From an uncultured Ignavibacteriota bacterium (GTDB taxonomy: Bacteria > Bacteroidota > Ignavibacteria > Tepidaquicellales > Tepidaquicellaceae), in contig CAIKZJ010000322.1 in the NCBI GenBank assembly GCA_903831845.1, forward strand, positions 1-44,850: a DNA stretch of 44,850 nt, written 5' to 3'. How positions within the stretch are numbered: position 1 is the first letter of the stretch; every line of letters starts with the position of its first letter. Under the pieces are notes generated by a model, which saw only the letters and a list, made by a program, of their open reading frames with translations, searched no databases and was not told where the DNA came from. Shown here in pieces: positions 1 to 7,782 of the stretch. A program made the position numbers and the translations under genes.

Positions 1-1653
1 CGAATCCCGTGAAATGTTATCGAGGTGTTCCTTTGAATTGTAGAACACGGCGTTCCAGGTCTTGTCGGAAATGCCGTCGCTGACCTTGAACACGTGCGAT
101 TCGACCTTTGTGAACTTCACGTCGTCGATTATTTTCACGTTCCTTGTCATGAAAATCGGCTGTGGATTTCCGGGGCCGAACGGCTCGAAGAATGATATTA
201 TCTTTATGAACGTCGGGTTTATATCCTCGAAATTAATCTCAAGGTCGACGTCTATTTCGGGTTTAAGGTCGTCTCTTATGAGTTCTGTTTTAGCAATGTC
301 ATTAAACCTTTTCCTGAACTCGTCGATTTTATCTACATCAATCTCCAGACCCGCCGCGTGCGCGTGTCCGCCGTACTGAACAAGCATATCCTCGCAGTTC
401 TTCAGCGCTTCATAAACGTTGAAGCCGTTAATGCTTCGGGCGCTTCCCTTTGCGGTGCCTTTGATTGTTGTAAGTACGATAGTCGGGCGGTTGTATTTCT
501 CAACCATTCTTGCCGCGACGATGCTGATAACTCCGGGATGCCAGTCGGCATTATGGAGCACGATGCAATAATCATCACTACCCTTGTATTCGTCCTCGTA
601 AAGTTGATAAGCTTTTTCTGTTATATTTTTGTCAATTTCCCTTCTATTCGCGGTCTCTTCGTCGAGAATATTCACGAGGTCGTCAAGTTCTTTGGCGTTG
701 TCGCTTATGAGCATATCCACAGCCCGGTCGGCGTCGCCGAGACGGCCGACGGCGTTGATACGCGGGGCGAGAGAGAAGACGATGTTGGTTGTGTTAACCC
801 TGTTTTCCTTCAGTCCGATTTTCTCAATAAGCGCCTTAATCGAAGGACGCGGGTTTGAGTTTATTTTCGCGAAACCTTCGTTTACGAGAATCCTGTTCTC
901 GTCGGTAATAGGAACTATATCGGATGAAGTCGCTATGGCGACGAAATCGAGAAGCGTGAACGCGAAATCCTTATCGCCGAGTTTGCTGCATACTGACTGA
1001 ATCAGCTTGAAAGCCACTCCGGTTCCGCAGAGATGTTTAAACGGATATCCGCATCCCGGCTGAATCGGGTCCATAATGGCATAAGCGTTCGGCAGAATTT
1101 CCGGCGGCTGGTGATGGTCGCAGACAATCACGTCGATGCCTTTCTCGTTCGAGTAATTGACGGTATTGATTGCAGTGATGCCGCAGTCAATAGCGACGAG
1201 CAGTTTGATGTTATCCTGTTTCGCTTCGTCTATAGCGTTCTTCGAAAGGCCGTACTCCTGGCTGATCCTGTTGGGTATGAAAATCGATACATCCACGCCG
1301 TAGTGTCTCAGAAAGAGCGAGAACATCGAGGCGCCGATAATTCCGTCGACGTCGTAGTCGCCGAGAATCATCACCTTTTCCTTGTTTTGAATCGCTTCAA
1401 GAACCCTGCGGGTTGCAAGGTCGCAGCCCTTCATCAGCATGGGGTCATGCAGCTTGTCGAGTGTCGGTTTGAAGAATCTGATTACTTTGTCGTAATCGGT
1501 AACGCCTCTCATATAGAGAAGCTTGGCTACAGAATCGGGAATTTTGATTCTGCCTTTAAGGCCGCGTACTTCATTGATAAAAGTATCAAATCGGACGTAC
1601 CCGTCCCCCCCGTCTTGCGGGAATAAATTTTTTAACTTCCAAGTTTTTTCCAA
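1..1653 (-). CDS. recJ: Single-stranded-DNA-specific exonuclease RecJ (C-terminus cut by window edge)
   Basis: RecJ is a cytoplasmic 5'-3' single-strand exonuclease of the DHH phosphoesterase superfamily, used in recombination and mismatch repair. The minus strand stays open for 551 codons to the window edge. Visible motifs are DYDVDG at residues 99-104 and DHH at 179-181, which supply metal-binding Asp and His residues, and GGHAHAAG at 428-435 of the DHHA1 part. RecJ proteins usually run to about 570 residues, so only a short C-terminal piece should be missing. The start is a TTG at 1653: an in-frame TGA lies two codons upstream, no ATG is available nearby, and the resulting N-terminus MEKTWKL resembles RecJ N-termini. 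The ribosome site is weak (GAGAG). tRNA-Leu lies just upstream on the same strand. Confidence 0.96.
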   Translation of the reverse strand, partial: MEKTWKLKNLFPQDGGDGYVRFDTFINEVRGLKGRIKIPDSVAKLLYMRGVTDYDKVIRFFKPTLDKLHDPMLMKGCDLATRRVLEAIQNKEKVMILGDYDVDGIIGASMFSLFLRHYGVDVSIFIPNRISQEYGLSKNAIDEAKQDNIKLLVAIDCGITAINTVNYSNEKGIDVIVCDHHQPPEILPNAYAIMDPIQPGCGYPFKHLCGTGVAFKLIQSVCSKLGDKDFAFTLLDFVAIATSSDIVPITDENRILVNEGFAKINSNPRPSIKALIEKIGLKENRVNTTNIVFSLAPRINAVGRLGDADRAVDMLISDNAKELDDLVNILDEETANRREIDKNITEKAYQLYEDEYKGSDDYCIVLHNADWHPGVISIVAARMVEKYNRPTIVLTTIKGTAKGSARSINGFNVYEALKNCEDMLVQYGGHAHAAGLEIDVDKIDEFRKRFNDIAKTELIRDDLKPEIDVDLEINFEDINPTFIKIISFFEPFGPGNPQPIFMTRNVKIIDDVKFTKVESHVFKVSDGISDKTWNAVFYNSKEHLDNISRDS

Positions 1654-1677
1654 TTTCTCTCATATTTATTTTTTTTG

Positions 1678-1761
1678 TGCTCAAAGGGGGACTCGAACCC
1701 CCACCCAAGTACATGGACTGCACCCTGAATGCAGCGCGTCTACCAGTTCCGCCATTTGAGC
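1678..1761 (-). tRNA. tRNA-Leu(CAG)
   Basis: On the minus strand a 7-bp acceptor stem, GCTCAAA with TTTGAGC, closes an 84-nt cloverleaf with discriminator A. The anticodon arm is CTGCA-TTCAGGG-TGCAG, giving anticodon CAG. A long variable arm (class II, typical of Leu) precedes the T arm GGGGG-TTCGAGT-CCCCC. The 3' CCA is not encoded; the sequence after the discriminator is CAAAA. It lies 24 nt upstream of recJ on the same strand. Confidence 0.96.
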
Positions 1762-1920
1762 AAAACTTGCACGAGAGATTTTGAAGATACTAAATCAGCC
1801 CTGTAAATTCAATTTCAAAAAAACGGCCTAAATTGAACAAACACGGCTTTAAAATCAGAATAAGTATATGTTATTGCTTATATTATTCTTTTAATCCCGA
1901 ATCTTTCCGGAAAATAAAAA

Positions 1921-1940
1921 AGGCGGGCAAAAGCCCGCCT
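1921..1940 (-). terminator. Rho-independent terminator of the T9SS cargo gene at 1956-2885
   Basis: A perfect 8-bp GC-rich stem, AGGCGGGC with GCCCGCCT, has a 4-nt loop. On the minus strand it is followed by a run of T (TTTTTTATTTT), 15 nt past the stop codon of the gene. Confidence 0.85.
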
Positions 1941-1955
1941 GAAAAGATAGAGAAC

Positions 1956-2885
1956 TTATTTTACGAGAATCATTTTCTTTGTTTCAACATAGTCGGGAGT
2001 TGTCAGTCTGTAGAAATACATACCGCTCGAGAGCGAGCCGGCGTTAAAGTCTGTTTCATAGTAACCGGCGTTTGTATAGGCGTCATGCAAGACTTTCATC
2101 TGCTGACCGATACTGTTATAAATCTCAAGTTTTACATGCGTATTTCTCGGAATATCGAATTTAATTTTTGTAGTCGGATTAAACGGATTCGGATAGTTCT
2201 GATAAAGCGAAAATGTTTTTGGCATGTTTGTACCGATCTGATTAATACCAATATACGAACGGTTGCCTATAAACACGTCGTCGATATTACACCAGAATCC
2301 GTCTACTGAAGTGTTCATATAATATCTGAAGGCAACATAAACTTTTTGACCGTTAAACGCTGACAAAGGGAATTTATAAATTTTCCAGGTATTGTTAGCT
2401 AACGGCACACCCGCGCTGTCATTGCTTTTAAGAGTTGCAAGCTTCTGTAAAGTGAATGTCGGAATCTGTTCAGACATCACCCAGACCTGCATAGTATCCA
2501 GAAAACCCGATGAATAAAGGCTGTCAGGTCCTATAAGCATCCAGAAAATAAGGCTGTCGCCCGTTTTGACTGTAAAACTGTCCGTGAACACCCAGTCATC
2601 AGCGATAGGGTCTCCCGCAGTCCATGGACAGGTGAGGGCTCTAACACTGTTATGAGCCCTTGTTTTCAGGACTGTACTTCCAACATAGAACTTTCCTGTA
2701 TCCCTGACGGCCCATTCGCGTCCGGGACCAGAGATCGGGTCTTCGCTGAATTTAGCCCAGTTCGGAGGAAGGCTGTCCGGACCGAATCCAGTGTTTTCAA
2801 AATTCTGGTTTATAAGTATTCTTTGCGCAAATACAGTGGGAATAAAAAAGGCAAATAATAAAAGAGTAAATATAACTTTTTTCAT
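1956..2885 (-). CDS. Secreted T9SS cargo with choice-of-anchor J-like domain
   Basis: A 309-residue protein with a Sec signal peptide at residues 1-20 ending in FAQ. Residues about 22-210 read like a cleaved-adhesin or choice-of-anchor J jelly-roll domain (NQNFENTGFG near the start, an FWCNIDDVFIG-like strand near residue 200). Such domains often bind carbohydrate or surfaces, but the ligand cannot be read from sequence. From about residue 229 there is a T9SS type A sorting domain with NYPNPFNPTTKI, a SGMYFYRL strand and a terminal KKMILVK. T9SS would move it across the outer membrane to the surface or medium. The ATG at 2885 follows AAGGAGAAAT, a strong ribosome site. It stands alone between nuoB and its own terminator. 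Confidence 0.85.
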   Translation of the reverse strand: MKKVIFTLLLFAFFIPTVFAQRILINQNFENTGFGPDSLPPNWAKFSEDPISGPGREWAVRDTGKFYVGSTVLKTRAHNSVRALTCPWTAGDPIADDWVFTDSFTVKTGDSLIFWMLIGPDSLYSSGFLDTMQVWVMSEQIPTFTLQKLATLKSNDSAGVPLANNTWKIYKFPLSAFNGQKVYVAFRYYMNTSVDGFWCNIDDVFIGNRSYIGINQIGTNMPKTFSLYQNYPNPFNPTTKIKFDIPRNTHVKLEIYNSIGQQMKVLHDAYTNAGYYETDFNAGSLSSGMYFYRLTTPDYVETKKMILVK

Positions 2886-2995
2886 ATTTCTCCTTTCAGG
2901 TTAGGTTTCCTTTAATTTAGTAATTTTTTCGGAATAAAAAAGCAATAATCTTATCGAAAAATAAATTTTGACAGGAACCAGAATAACTAGTATTG

Positions 2996-3478
2996 CTACT
3001 TTATACTCTTAACTTTGCTCGCGAGTATCTTTTCCTGAAGAGTCATCAGGGCATTAAGAAGGTTATCGGGTCTCGGCGGACAGCCGGCAACGTATACGTC
3101 GACGGGCAGGAACAGATCGATTCCCTGCACGACCGAATAGCTGCGGTACATGCCGCCGGATGAAGTGCAGGCGCCCATGGCGATTACCCATTTGGGGTCG
3201 GGCATCTGGTCGTAAATTTTTCTGACGACCTGCGCCATTTTATAAGTAGTAGTACCGGCGACTATCATAACGTCGCTCTGGCGCGGTGAGAAACGGAAAA
3301 CTTCGGAACCGAAACGGGATATATCGAATCTGGATGCCGCCGCCGCCATCATTTCGATAGCGCAGCATGAAATGCCCATAGGCATGGGCCATAAAGAATT
3401 CTTGCGCGACCATTCTATAAGGTCGTTGAGTTTGGATGTTATAAATCCGTCTTTGCTTAGTTTTTCTTCTAATCCCAT
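2996..3478 (-). CDS. nuoB: NADH-quinone oxidoreductase subunit B
   Basis: Peripheral-arm subunit of respiratory complex I that carries the terminal 4Fe-4S cluster N2, which passes electrons to quinone. The four ligand cysteines are visible: tandem C38-C39 (SCCAIEMM), C104 (GACTSSGG) and C133 (AGCPPRP). The 160-residue length is normal. The ATG lies inside the last codons of nuoA, a 10-nt overlap that indicates translational coupling. Only nuoA and nuoB are found here; nuoC-F sit about 28 kb away on the same strand. Confidence 0.98.
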   Translation of the reverse strand: MGLEEKLSKDGFITSKLNDLIEWSRKNSLWPMPMGISCCAIEMMAAAASRFDISRFGSEVFRFSPRQSDVMIVAGTTTYKMAQVVRKIYDQMPDPKWVIAMGACTSSGGMYRSYSVVQGIDLFLPVDVYVAGCPPRPDNLLNALMTLQEKILASKVKSIK

Positions 3479-3837
3479 TTGAGCACCCCTTTCTTGTATT
3501 CGTAAACCAGTCCGGCTATGAGTATCACTATGAAAATCATCGCAATGGCCAGTGAGTAGAGCATTTCCGGTCTCGGCAGACTAAGGAACGATACGGCCCA
3601 CGGATAAAGGAATACGATTTCAATGTCGAAGACAATGAAACTGACAGCGACCATATAATATTTCACGGAGAACCGCTCACGGGCGGACTGGATCGGCTCC
3701 ATACCGCTTTCGTAAGTGGATTCCTTTTCCTTGTTCGGATTCCTCGGCCCGAAAAACACGGTGAACTTTATCATCACCACCGCGAAAATCAGCGCGAATC
3801 CCGCTATGACCAGTATTGGTATGTACGATGAAAGCAT
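3469..3837 (-). CDS. nuoA: NADH-quinone oxidoreductase subunit A
   Basis: Small membrane-arm subunit of complex I that sits near the quinone site. The 122 residues form three hydrophobic segments (about 5-25, 60-82 and 88-110). The family pattern is clear in the loop [15 protein letters not shown] and in [14 protein letters not shown]. It is the first gene of a two-gene nuoA-nuoB unit overlapping nuoB by 10 nt. The 467-nt stretch upstream, before the divergent hydrolase gene, holds repeat arrays and a terminator-like hairpin. Confidence 0.97.
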   Translation of the reverse strand: MLSSYIPILVIAGFALIFAVVMIKFTVFFGPRNPNKEKESTYESGMEPIQSARERFSVKYYMVAVSFIVFDIEIVFLYPWAVSFLSLPRPEMLYSLAIAMIFIVILIAGLVYEYKKGVLKWD

Positions 3838-3895
3838 AGAATAATATAAAATATATAACAGTGAGATTAAACGGAAAATTCATTCCTTCTTCTGA

Positions 3896-3923
3896 GAATC
3901 TAGAATTTAGAATCTAGAATTTA
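3896..3923. repeat. Heptanucleotide array (4 units)
   Basis: Four perfect-period 7-mers alternate GAATCTA, GAATTTA, GAATCTA, GAATTTA. The array is the reverse complement of the heptad family at 4053-4101 and 5328-5431 (TAGATTC, TAAATTC), so it can pair with them. It lies in the noncoding stretch upstream of nuoA (3838-4304), which holds no convincing gene. Confidence 0.85.
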
Positions 3924-3947
3924 GCAGAGATTTGGCAGATAGAATCA

Positions 3948-3966
3948 ATCCCGACAAGTCGGGACG
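3948..3966. repeat. 19-nt palindromic repeat, copy 1
   Basis: ATCCCGACAAGTCGGGACG contains the perfect palindrome TCCCGAC-aa-GTCGGGA. The same 19 nt occur in reverse complement at 5310-5328, on the other side of the hydrolase gene. There is no T-run, so it is not a normal terminator. Confidence 0.8.
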
Positions 3967-4052
3967 CAAAGAACGCGGAAGCAAGAATCAAGAGGAGCAA
4001 AAAAAATAAAATTTATTATAGACTTCATATTCCAGATATAAGCTCTTAGTAC

Positions 4053-4101
4053 TAGATTCTAGATTCTAGATTCTAAATTCTAAATTCTAAATTCTTGATT
4101 C
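4053..4101. repeat. Heptanucleotide array (7 units)
   Basis: Seven 7-mers in exact register: TAGATTC three times, TAAATTC three times, TTGATTC once. Each unit differs from the consensus TNNATTC only at positions 2 and 3. The array is inverted relative to 3896-3923. It ends 16 nt before a terminator-like hairpin. Confidence 0.9.
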
Positions 4102-4117
4102 TGTTCTGAAAAAAGAA

Positions 4118-4138
4118 AACCCGGCTCGCTACCGGGTT
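4118..4138. terminator. Terminator-like hairpin with no adjacent upstream gene
   Basis: The 7-bp stem AACCCGG with CCGGGTT is flanked by A-rich sequence on the left and T-rich on the right, so it could act on either strand. No gene ends here: nuoA points away to the left and the hydrolase points away to the right. It may insulate the two divergent units or end an unrecognised short transcript. Confidence 0.6.
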
Positions 4139-4304
4139 TTTCCTAAACATTCTGGAGACCGAAAGTGGAAAAATGTTGTTTACTTCTTACTGCTCTCAAT
4201 TACTGTTACGTATCGGGTTTCGATAAGTTTCAGATGTAAAAACAGTGTTTATTTCCGCAACTGTATCTTTATTAAAACGTATAATAATCAACAAACCATA
4301 GCTT

Positions 4305-5189
4305 ATGAAAAAACAAGCATTTACCGCATTTATTTTTCTTATTATACTAATCTCTGTAAACTTATTCGCGCAGGATTCCACTAAAGCCCCCAGGCGAAAG
4401 ATAGCGCAGTTGTCGCCAGGTCTGTGGGAAATCACGCTTGTTCCGGTCAATATTCTGGCTTCGATAGGACCAGACGGGATATTCATTGTTGATGCAAATT
4501 ACTATGAATACGGAAAATTTCTTAAAAATATTCTTGACAGCATAAGCGGAGGGAAGAAACTCGAGTATATCGCCGACACCCACTGGCATTTCGACCATGC
4601 GGGAGGGCAAAAGTATTTCGGAAACGGAGTAAAAATAATCGCGCACGATAACGTGAGGAAACTCCTTTCTGAAGACGGGACGCTTCTCGGAGAAGTTCAG
4701 AAAGCGTATCCCGGTTCCGCTCTGCCGAATATTACGTTCACGGATTCTTACGAACTTAAGTTCAACGGCGACAGCATAAAAATCATTTCGATGTCGGGCA
4801 GTCATTCTGACGGCGACGCCGTTGTTTATTTCAGGAACGCGAATGTCATACATATCGGAGATATTATTTTCGCGGACGAATTTCCTTTCATCGACACCGA
4901 ACACGGCGGAAACGCGCTGACGATGCTTGAAAGCATAAGAAAGATCATTCAGATGACGCCTTCCGATATTAAGATTATCCCCGGCCACGGCAGGGTTTAC
5001 AGCAGGTCTGAACTCGGGGAATACGCGGATATAATCGGCAAGACTATTGAAATAGTAAGAAATGAAAAGAACAGCGGAAAATCGCTGAATGAAATACAGG
5101 ATAAAGATGTCCTGAAAGAATACAAGGATTTAGCCAATTCGTTCTCCTGCAGCGACTGGATTGAGTTTGTGTACAAAAGCCTCAACTGA
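4305..5189 (+). CDS. Exported metallo-beta-lactamase-fold hydrolase
   Basis: A 294-residue protein with a signal peptide at residues 1-23 (cleavage after LFAQ), so probably periplasmic. The metal site of the fold is complete: THWHFDH with H93, H95, D97 and H98, then H167 in SGSHSDGD, D186 in HIGDIIF, and H228 in IPGHGRV. The wider family includes beta-lactamases, lactonases, thioesterases and sulphur enzymes; sequence alone does not give the substrate. No strong ribosome site precedes the ATG, but the signal peptide fits this start. The gene is monocistronic and flanked on both sides by heptad arrays and related palindromes, an unusual setting. It is divergent from nuoA. Confidence 0.88.
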   Translation: MKKQAFTAFIFLIILISVNLFAQDSTKAPRRKIAQLSPGLWEITLVPVNILASIGPDGIFIVDANYYEYGKFLKNILDSISGGKKLEYIADTHWHFDHAGGQKYFGNGVKIIAHDNVRKLLSEDGTLLGEVQKAYPGSALPNITFTDSYELKFNGDSIKIISMSGSHSDGDAVVYFRNANVIHIGDIIFADEFPFIDTEHGGNALTMLESIRKIIQMTPSDIKIIPGHGRVYSRSELGEYADIIGKTIEIVRNEKNSGKSLNEIQDKDVLKEYKDLANSFSCSDWIEFVYKSLN

Positions 5190-5220
5190 TTGAGAGAATT
5201 AAAAATCCGTTTCACAAAAA

Positions 5221-5250
5221 CTCGTGACTACGCCGGAGCGTAGTCACGAG
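5221..5250. repeat. Perfect 13-bp inverted repeat
   Basis: CTCGTGACTACGC and GCGTAGTCACGAG pair perfectly around the loop CGGA, 31 nt after the hydrolase stop codon. A T-run follows only in the minus-strand reading (GAGTTTTTGTG), so as a terminator it would stop transcription running antisense into the hydrolase gene rather than the gene's own transcript. It may still protect the mRNA 3' end. Confidence 0.75.
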
Positions 5251-5292
5251 TGAAAAATAATCTTCGCTTCTAAAATCCGCGTTCGGCGTCTA

Positions 5293-5328
5293 CCCCGAGT
5301 TACTCGGGGCGTCCCGACTTGTCGGGAT
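5293..5328. repeat. Two adjacent palindromes, including 19-nt repeat copy 2
   Basis: CCCCGAG-tta-CTCGGGG (5293-5309) is followed at once by CGTCCCGACTTGTCGGGAT (5310-5328), the exact reverse complement of the repeat at 3948-3966. The second palindrome runs directly into the heptad array. Confidence 0.8.
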
Positions 5329-5431
5329 AAATTCTAGATTCTGATGTTCTCGCTCTTCTTGATTCTTGATTCTTGATTCTTGATTCTCGTAAGCAATTCC
5401 AGCTAGATTCTAGATTCTAAATTCTAGATTC
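5328..5431. repeat. Heptanucleotide arrays (2 + 4 + 4 units)
   Basis: Three blocks of the same 7-mer family: TAAATTC and TAGATTC at 5328-5341, TTGATTC four times at 5359-5386, then TAGATTC, TAGATTC, TAAATTC, TAGATTC at 5404-5431. They occupy most of the gap before uxs (5190-5488), which contains no gene that I can see. Confidence 0.9.
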
Positions 5432-5488
5432 TCAATAATTCCTTATCAATTGTTTCACGAAATGATTAATTTCTACAAAATTACAGAG

Positions 5489-6433
5489 ATGGCACAAAAG
5501 AGAGTATTAATCACAGGCGCGGCAGGATTTATCGGTTCGCATTTATGCGACAGGTTCATAAAGGAAGGATTCCAGGTTATCGGAATGGACAACCTAAGCA
5601 CAGGTTCGATGAAGAACATAGAGCATCTTTTTCCGAAGAAGGAATTCGAATTTTATTTTCACGACGTCACAAAATTCGTGCACGTGCCCGGCAGCCTGGA
5701 TTACATACTCCATTTCGCATCTCCCGCAAGCCCGATCGATTATCTTAAAATCCCGATACAGACATTGAAAGTCGGCTCTCTCGGAACCCATAATCTGCTT
5801 GGACTCGCGAAAGAAAAGAAGTCGCGTTTTCTTATCGCTTCGACATCCGAAATTTACGGCGACCCGAACGTTCATCCGCAGACGGAAGAATACTGGGGCA
5901 ACGTCAATCCCATAGGTCCGCGCGGAGTTTACGACGAGGCGAAGAGATTCATGGAAGCGATAACGATGGCATATCACACATATCACGGACTCGATACTCG
6001 CATAGTGAGAATATTCAACACGTACGGCCCGAGAATGAGGTTAAACGACGGCCGCGCTCTGCCCGCTTTCATTGGTCAGGCGATACGAGGCGAAGACATC
6101 ACGGTTTTCGGCGACGGAAGCCAGACGCGCTCGTTCTGTTTCATAGACGACATGGTGGAAGGAATTTTCAGGCTGCTTATGAGCGATTACTCGATGCCCG
6201 TGAACATCGGCAATCCGGACGAAATTACAATCAAAGAGTTCGCCGAAGAAATAATAAAGCTTACTGGCACGAAGCAGAAAATTGTTTACGAGGAACTGCC
6301 GACAGACGACCCGAAACAGCGCCAGCCCGACATTACAAAGGCGAAGAAGATTCTCGGCTGGGAGCCGAAAGTTTCCCGCGCAGAAGGGCTTAAGATCACT
6401 TACGAATACTTTAAAAAGATTATTGAGAAATAA
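5489..6433 (+). CDS. uxs: UDP-glucuronate decarboxylase (UDP-xylose synthase)
   Basis: An extended short-chain dehydrogenase that oxidises and decarboxylates UDP-glucuronate, then reduces the keto intermediate to UDP-xylose in the cytoplasm. The N-terminal NAD motif is GAAGFIG (residues 10-16). The active site STSE is at 118-121 and the YDEAK pair at Y148 and K152. The stretch from EIYGDP through [15 protein letters not shown] matches UXS enzymes very closely, better than epimerases or dTDP-glucose dehydratases. The ATG at 5489 gives 314 residues, the usual length; a TTG at 5450 and an ATG at 5462 are in frame but add an atypical tail. Its substrate would be made by ugd, which it meets tail to tail with a 3-nt gap. 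Confidence 0.92.
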   Translation: MAQKRVLITGAAGFIGSHLCDRFIKEGFQVIGMDNLSTGSMKNIEHLFPKKEFEFYFHDVTKFVHVPGSLDYILHFASPASPIDYLKIPIQTLKVGSLGTHNLLGLAKEKKSRFLIASTSEIYGDPNVHPQTEEYWGNVNPIGPRGVYDEAKRFMEAITMAYHTYHGLDTRIVRIFNTYGPRMRLNDGRALPAFIGQAIRGEDITVFGDGSQTRSFCFIDDMVEGIFRLLMSDYSMPVNIGNPDEITIKEFAEEIIKLTGTKQKIVYEELPTDDPKQRQPDITKAKKILGWEPKVSRAEGLKITYEYFKKIIEK

Positions 6434-6436
6434 TTA

Positions 6437-7765
6437 TTACGGCTTTACCGTTTTTCTTCCTATGCTGTAATAAGTATATCCGAGTTCTTTCATTTTATCC
6501 AGCGAATATATATTCCTTCCGTCGAATATTATTTTATTCTTCAGAAGCGAAGTCACTTTATCGAAATCCGGATTCCTGAATTCGTTCCACTCCGTGAAAA
6601 CAAGAAGAGCTTCTGCGCCTTTTATTGCCTCATACTCGTCTTTCGCGTAAGTAATTGTATCTTTCAGATAGAACTTTGACGTCTCAACGGCAGCGGGATC
6701 ATATGCGGTTACCTTCGCGCCTGCTTTGAGCAGTTCGTTTATGATAACAACAGACGGAGCTTCCCTCATATCGTCAGTGTTCGGTTTGAAAGCGAGTCCC
6801 CATACGCCGAAATGTTTTCCCTTTATATCGTTGTTGAAATGTTTCAGGACTTTATTGAATAGTACTTTCTTCTGGGCTTTGTTTATTTTATCGACAACCG
6901 TAAGAAGGCTCATTTCGGAGCCTTTGTCTATTGAAGTTTTAATAAGCGCGTTGACGTCTTTGGGGAAACATGAGCCGCCGTAACCGATTCCGGCGAAAAG
7001 GAATCTCTTTCCGATTCTCGTGTCCGTTCCCATACCTCTTCTGACGTTGTCGATATCCGCGCCCGCCGCTTCGCAGAAGTTGGCGAGTTCGTTCATGTAA
7101 GTGATTCTCATAGCGAGGTAAGAGTTCGCGGCATACTTCGTGACTTCGGAACTTGCCGTATTCATTTCGACAATCGGATTTCCCTGCCTGACGAACGGTT
7201 CGTAAAGCAGGCGCATTTTATCGAGCGCGGTTTTGCTTTCGGAACCGATGACAATTCTGTCGGGTTTCATGAAATCGTCTACGGCGAATCCTTCCCGCAG
7301 AAACTCGGGGTTTGAAACTATATCGAAATTGTCGCCGCCTTCTTTTCTGATTTCCTTTTCGACAAGCTGCGCCGTTCCGACAGGAACGGTGCTCTTGTTG
7401 ACTATAATCTTATAATTTTTATTTCCATCGTTATTCAGAATCTTTCCGATTTCCTTAGCGACGCCGAGCACGTACTGAAGGTCGGCGGAACCGTCCTCGC
7501 CCTGCGGAGTGGGAAGGCAGAGAAAAACAACTTCCGTATTCAGCACTGCATGCTTCAGATCGCCTGTGAAACTCAGTCTGCCCTTTTCTATGTTCCTGCT
7601 GAATATTATTTCAAGGCCGGGCTCATAGATAGTGACTTCAGCGTTCTGGAGTTTTTTTAGTTTTTCGGGACTGTTATCGACGCATATTACATTGTTGCCC
7701 ATTTCAGCGAAGCAGGTTCCTGAAACAAGTCCCACATATCCTGTACCGATTACGGAAATATCCAT
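6437..7765 (-). CDS. ugd: UDP-glucose 6-dehydrogenase
   Basis: Oxidises UDP-glucose to UDP-glucuronate with two NAD+ in the cytoplasm. The N-terminal Rossmann motif is GTGYVG (7-12). NPEFLREG (152-159) carries a conserved Glu. The catalytic cysteine is C266 in GYGGSCFPKD, and the C-terminal UDP-binding domain has FKPNTDDMREAPS. The 442-residue length is normal for the bacterial enzyme. It lies 17 nt downstream of galE and is probably cotranscribed. Its product feeds uxs, which converges on it. Confidence 0.97.
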   Translation of the reverse strand: MDISVIGTGYVGLVSGTCFAEMGNNVICVDNSPEKLKKLQNAEVTIYEPGLEIIFSRNIEKGRLSFTGDLKHAVLNTEVVFLCLPTPQGEDGSADLQYVLGVAKEIGKILNNDGNKNYKIIVNKSTVPVGTAQLVEKEIRKEGGDNFDIVSNPEFLREGFAVDDFMKPDRIVIGSESKTALDKMRLLYEPFVRQGNPIVEMNTASSEVTKYAANSYLAMRITYMNELANFCEAAGADIDNVRRGMGTDTRIGKRFLFAGIGYGGSCFPKDVNALIKTSIDKGSEMSLLTVVDKINKAQKKVLFNKVLKHFNNDIKGKHFGVWGLAFKPNTDDMREAPSVVIINELLKAGAKVTAYDPAAVETSKFYLKDTITYAKDEYEAIKGAEALLVFTEWNEFRNPDFDKVTSLLKNKIIFDGRNIYSLDKMKELGYTYYSIGRKTVKP

Positions 7766-7782
7766 ATATATAAATTTATTGA

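Noticed and set aside
62-1626. Plus-strand open frames across the first 1.6 kb
   Set aside because: They are shadows of recJ on the minus strand, where DYDVDG, DHH and GGHAHAAG are read.
3896-5431. CRISPR array
   Set aside because: The repeated units are 7 nt in direct tandem with no spacers, and no cas gene is present.
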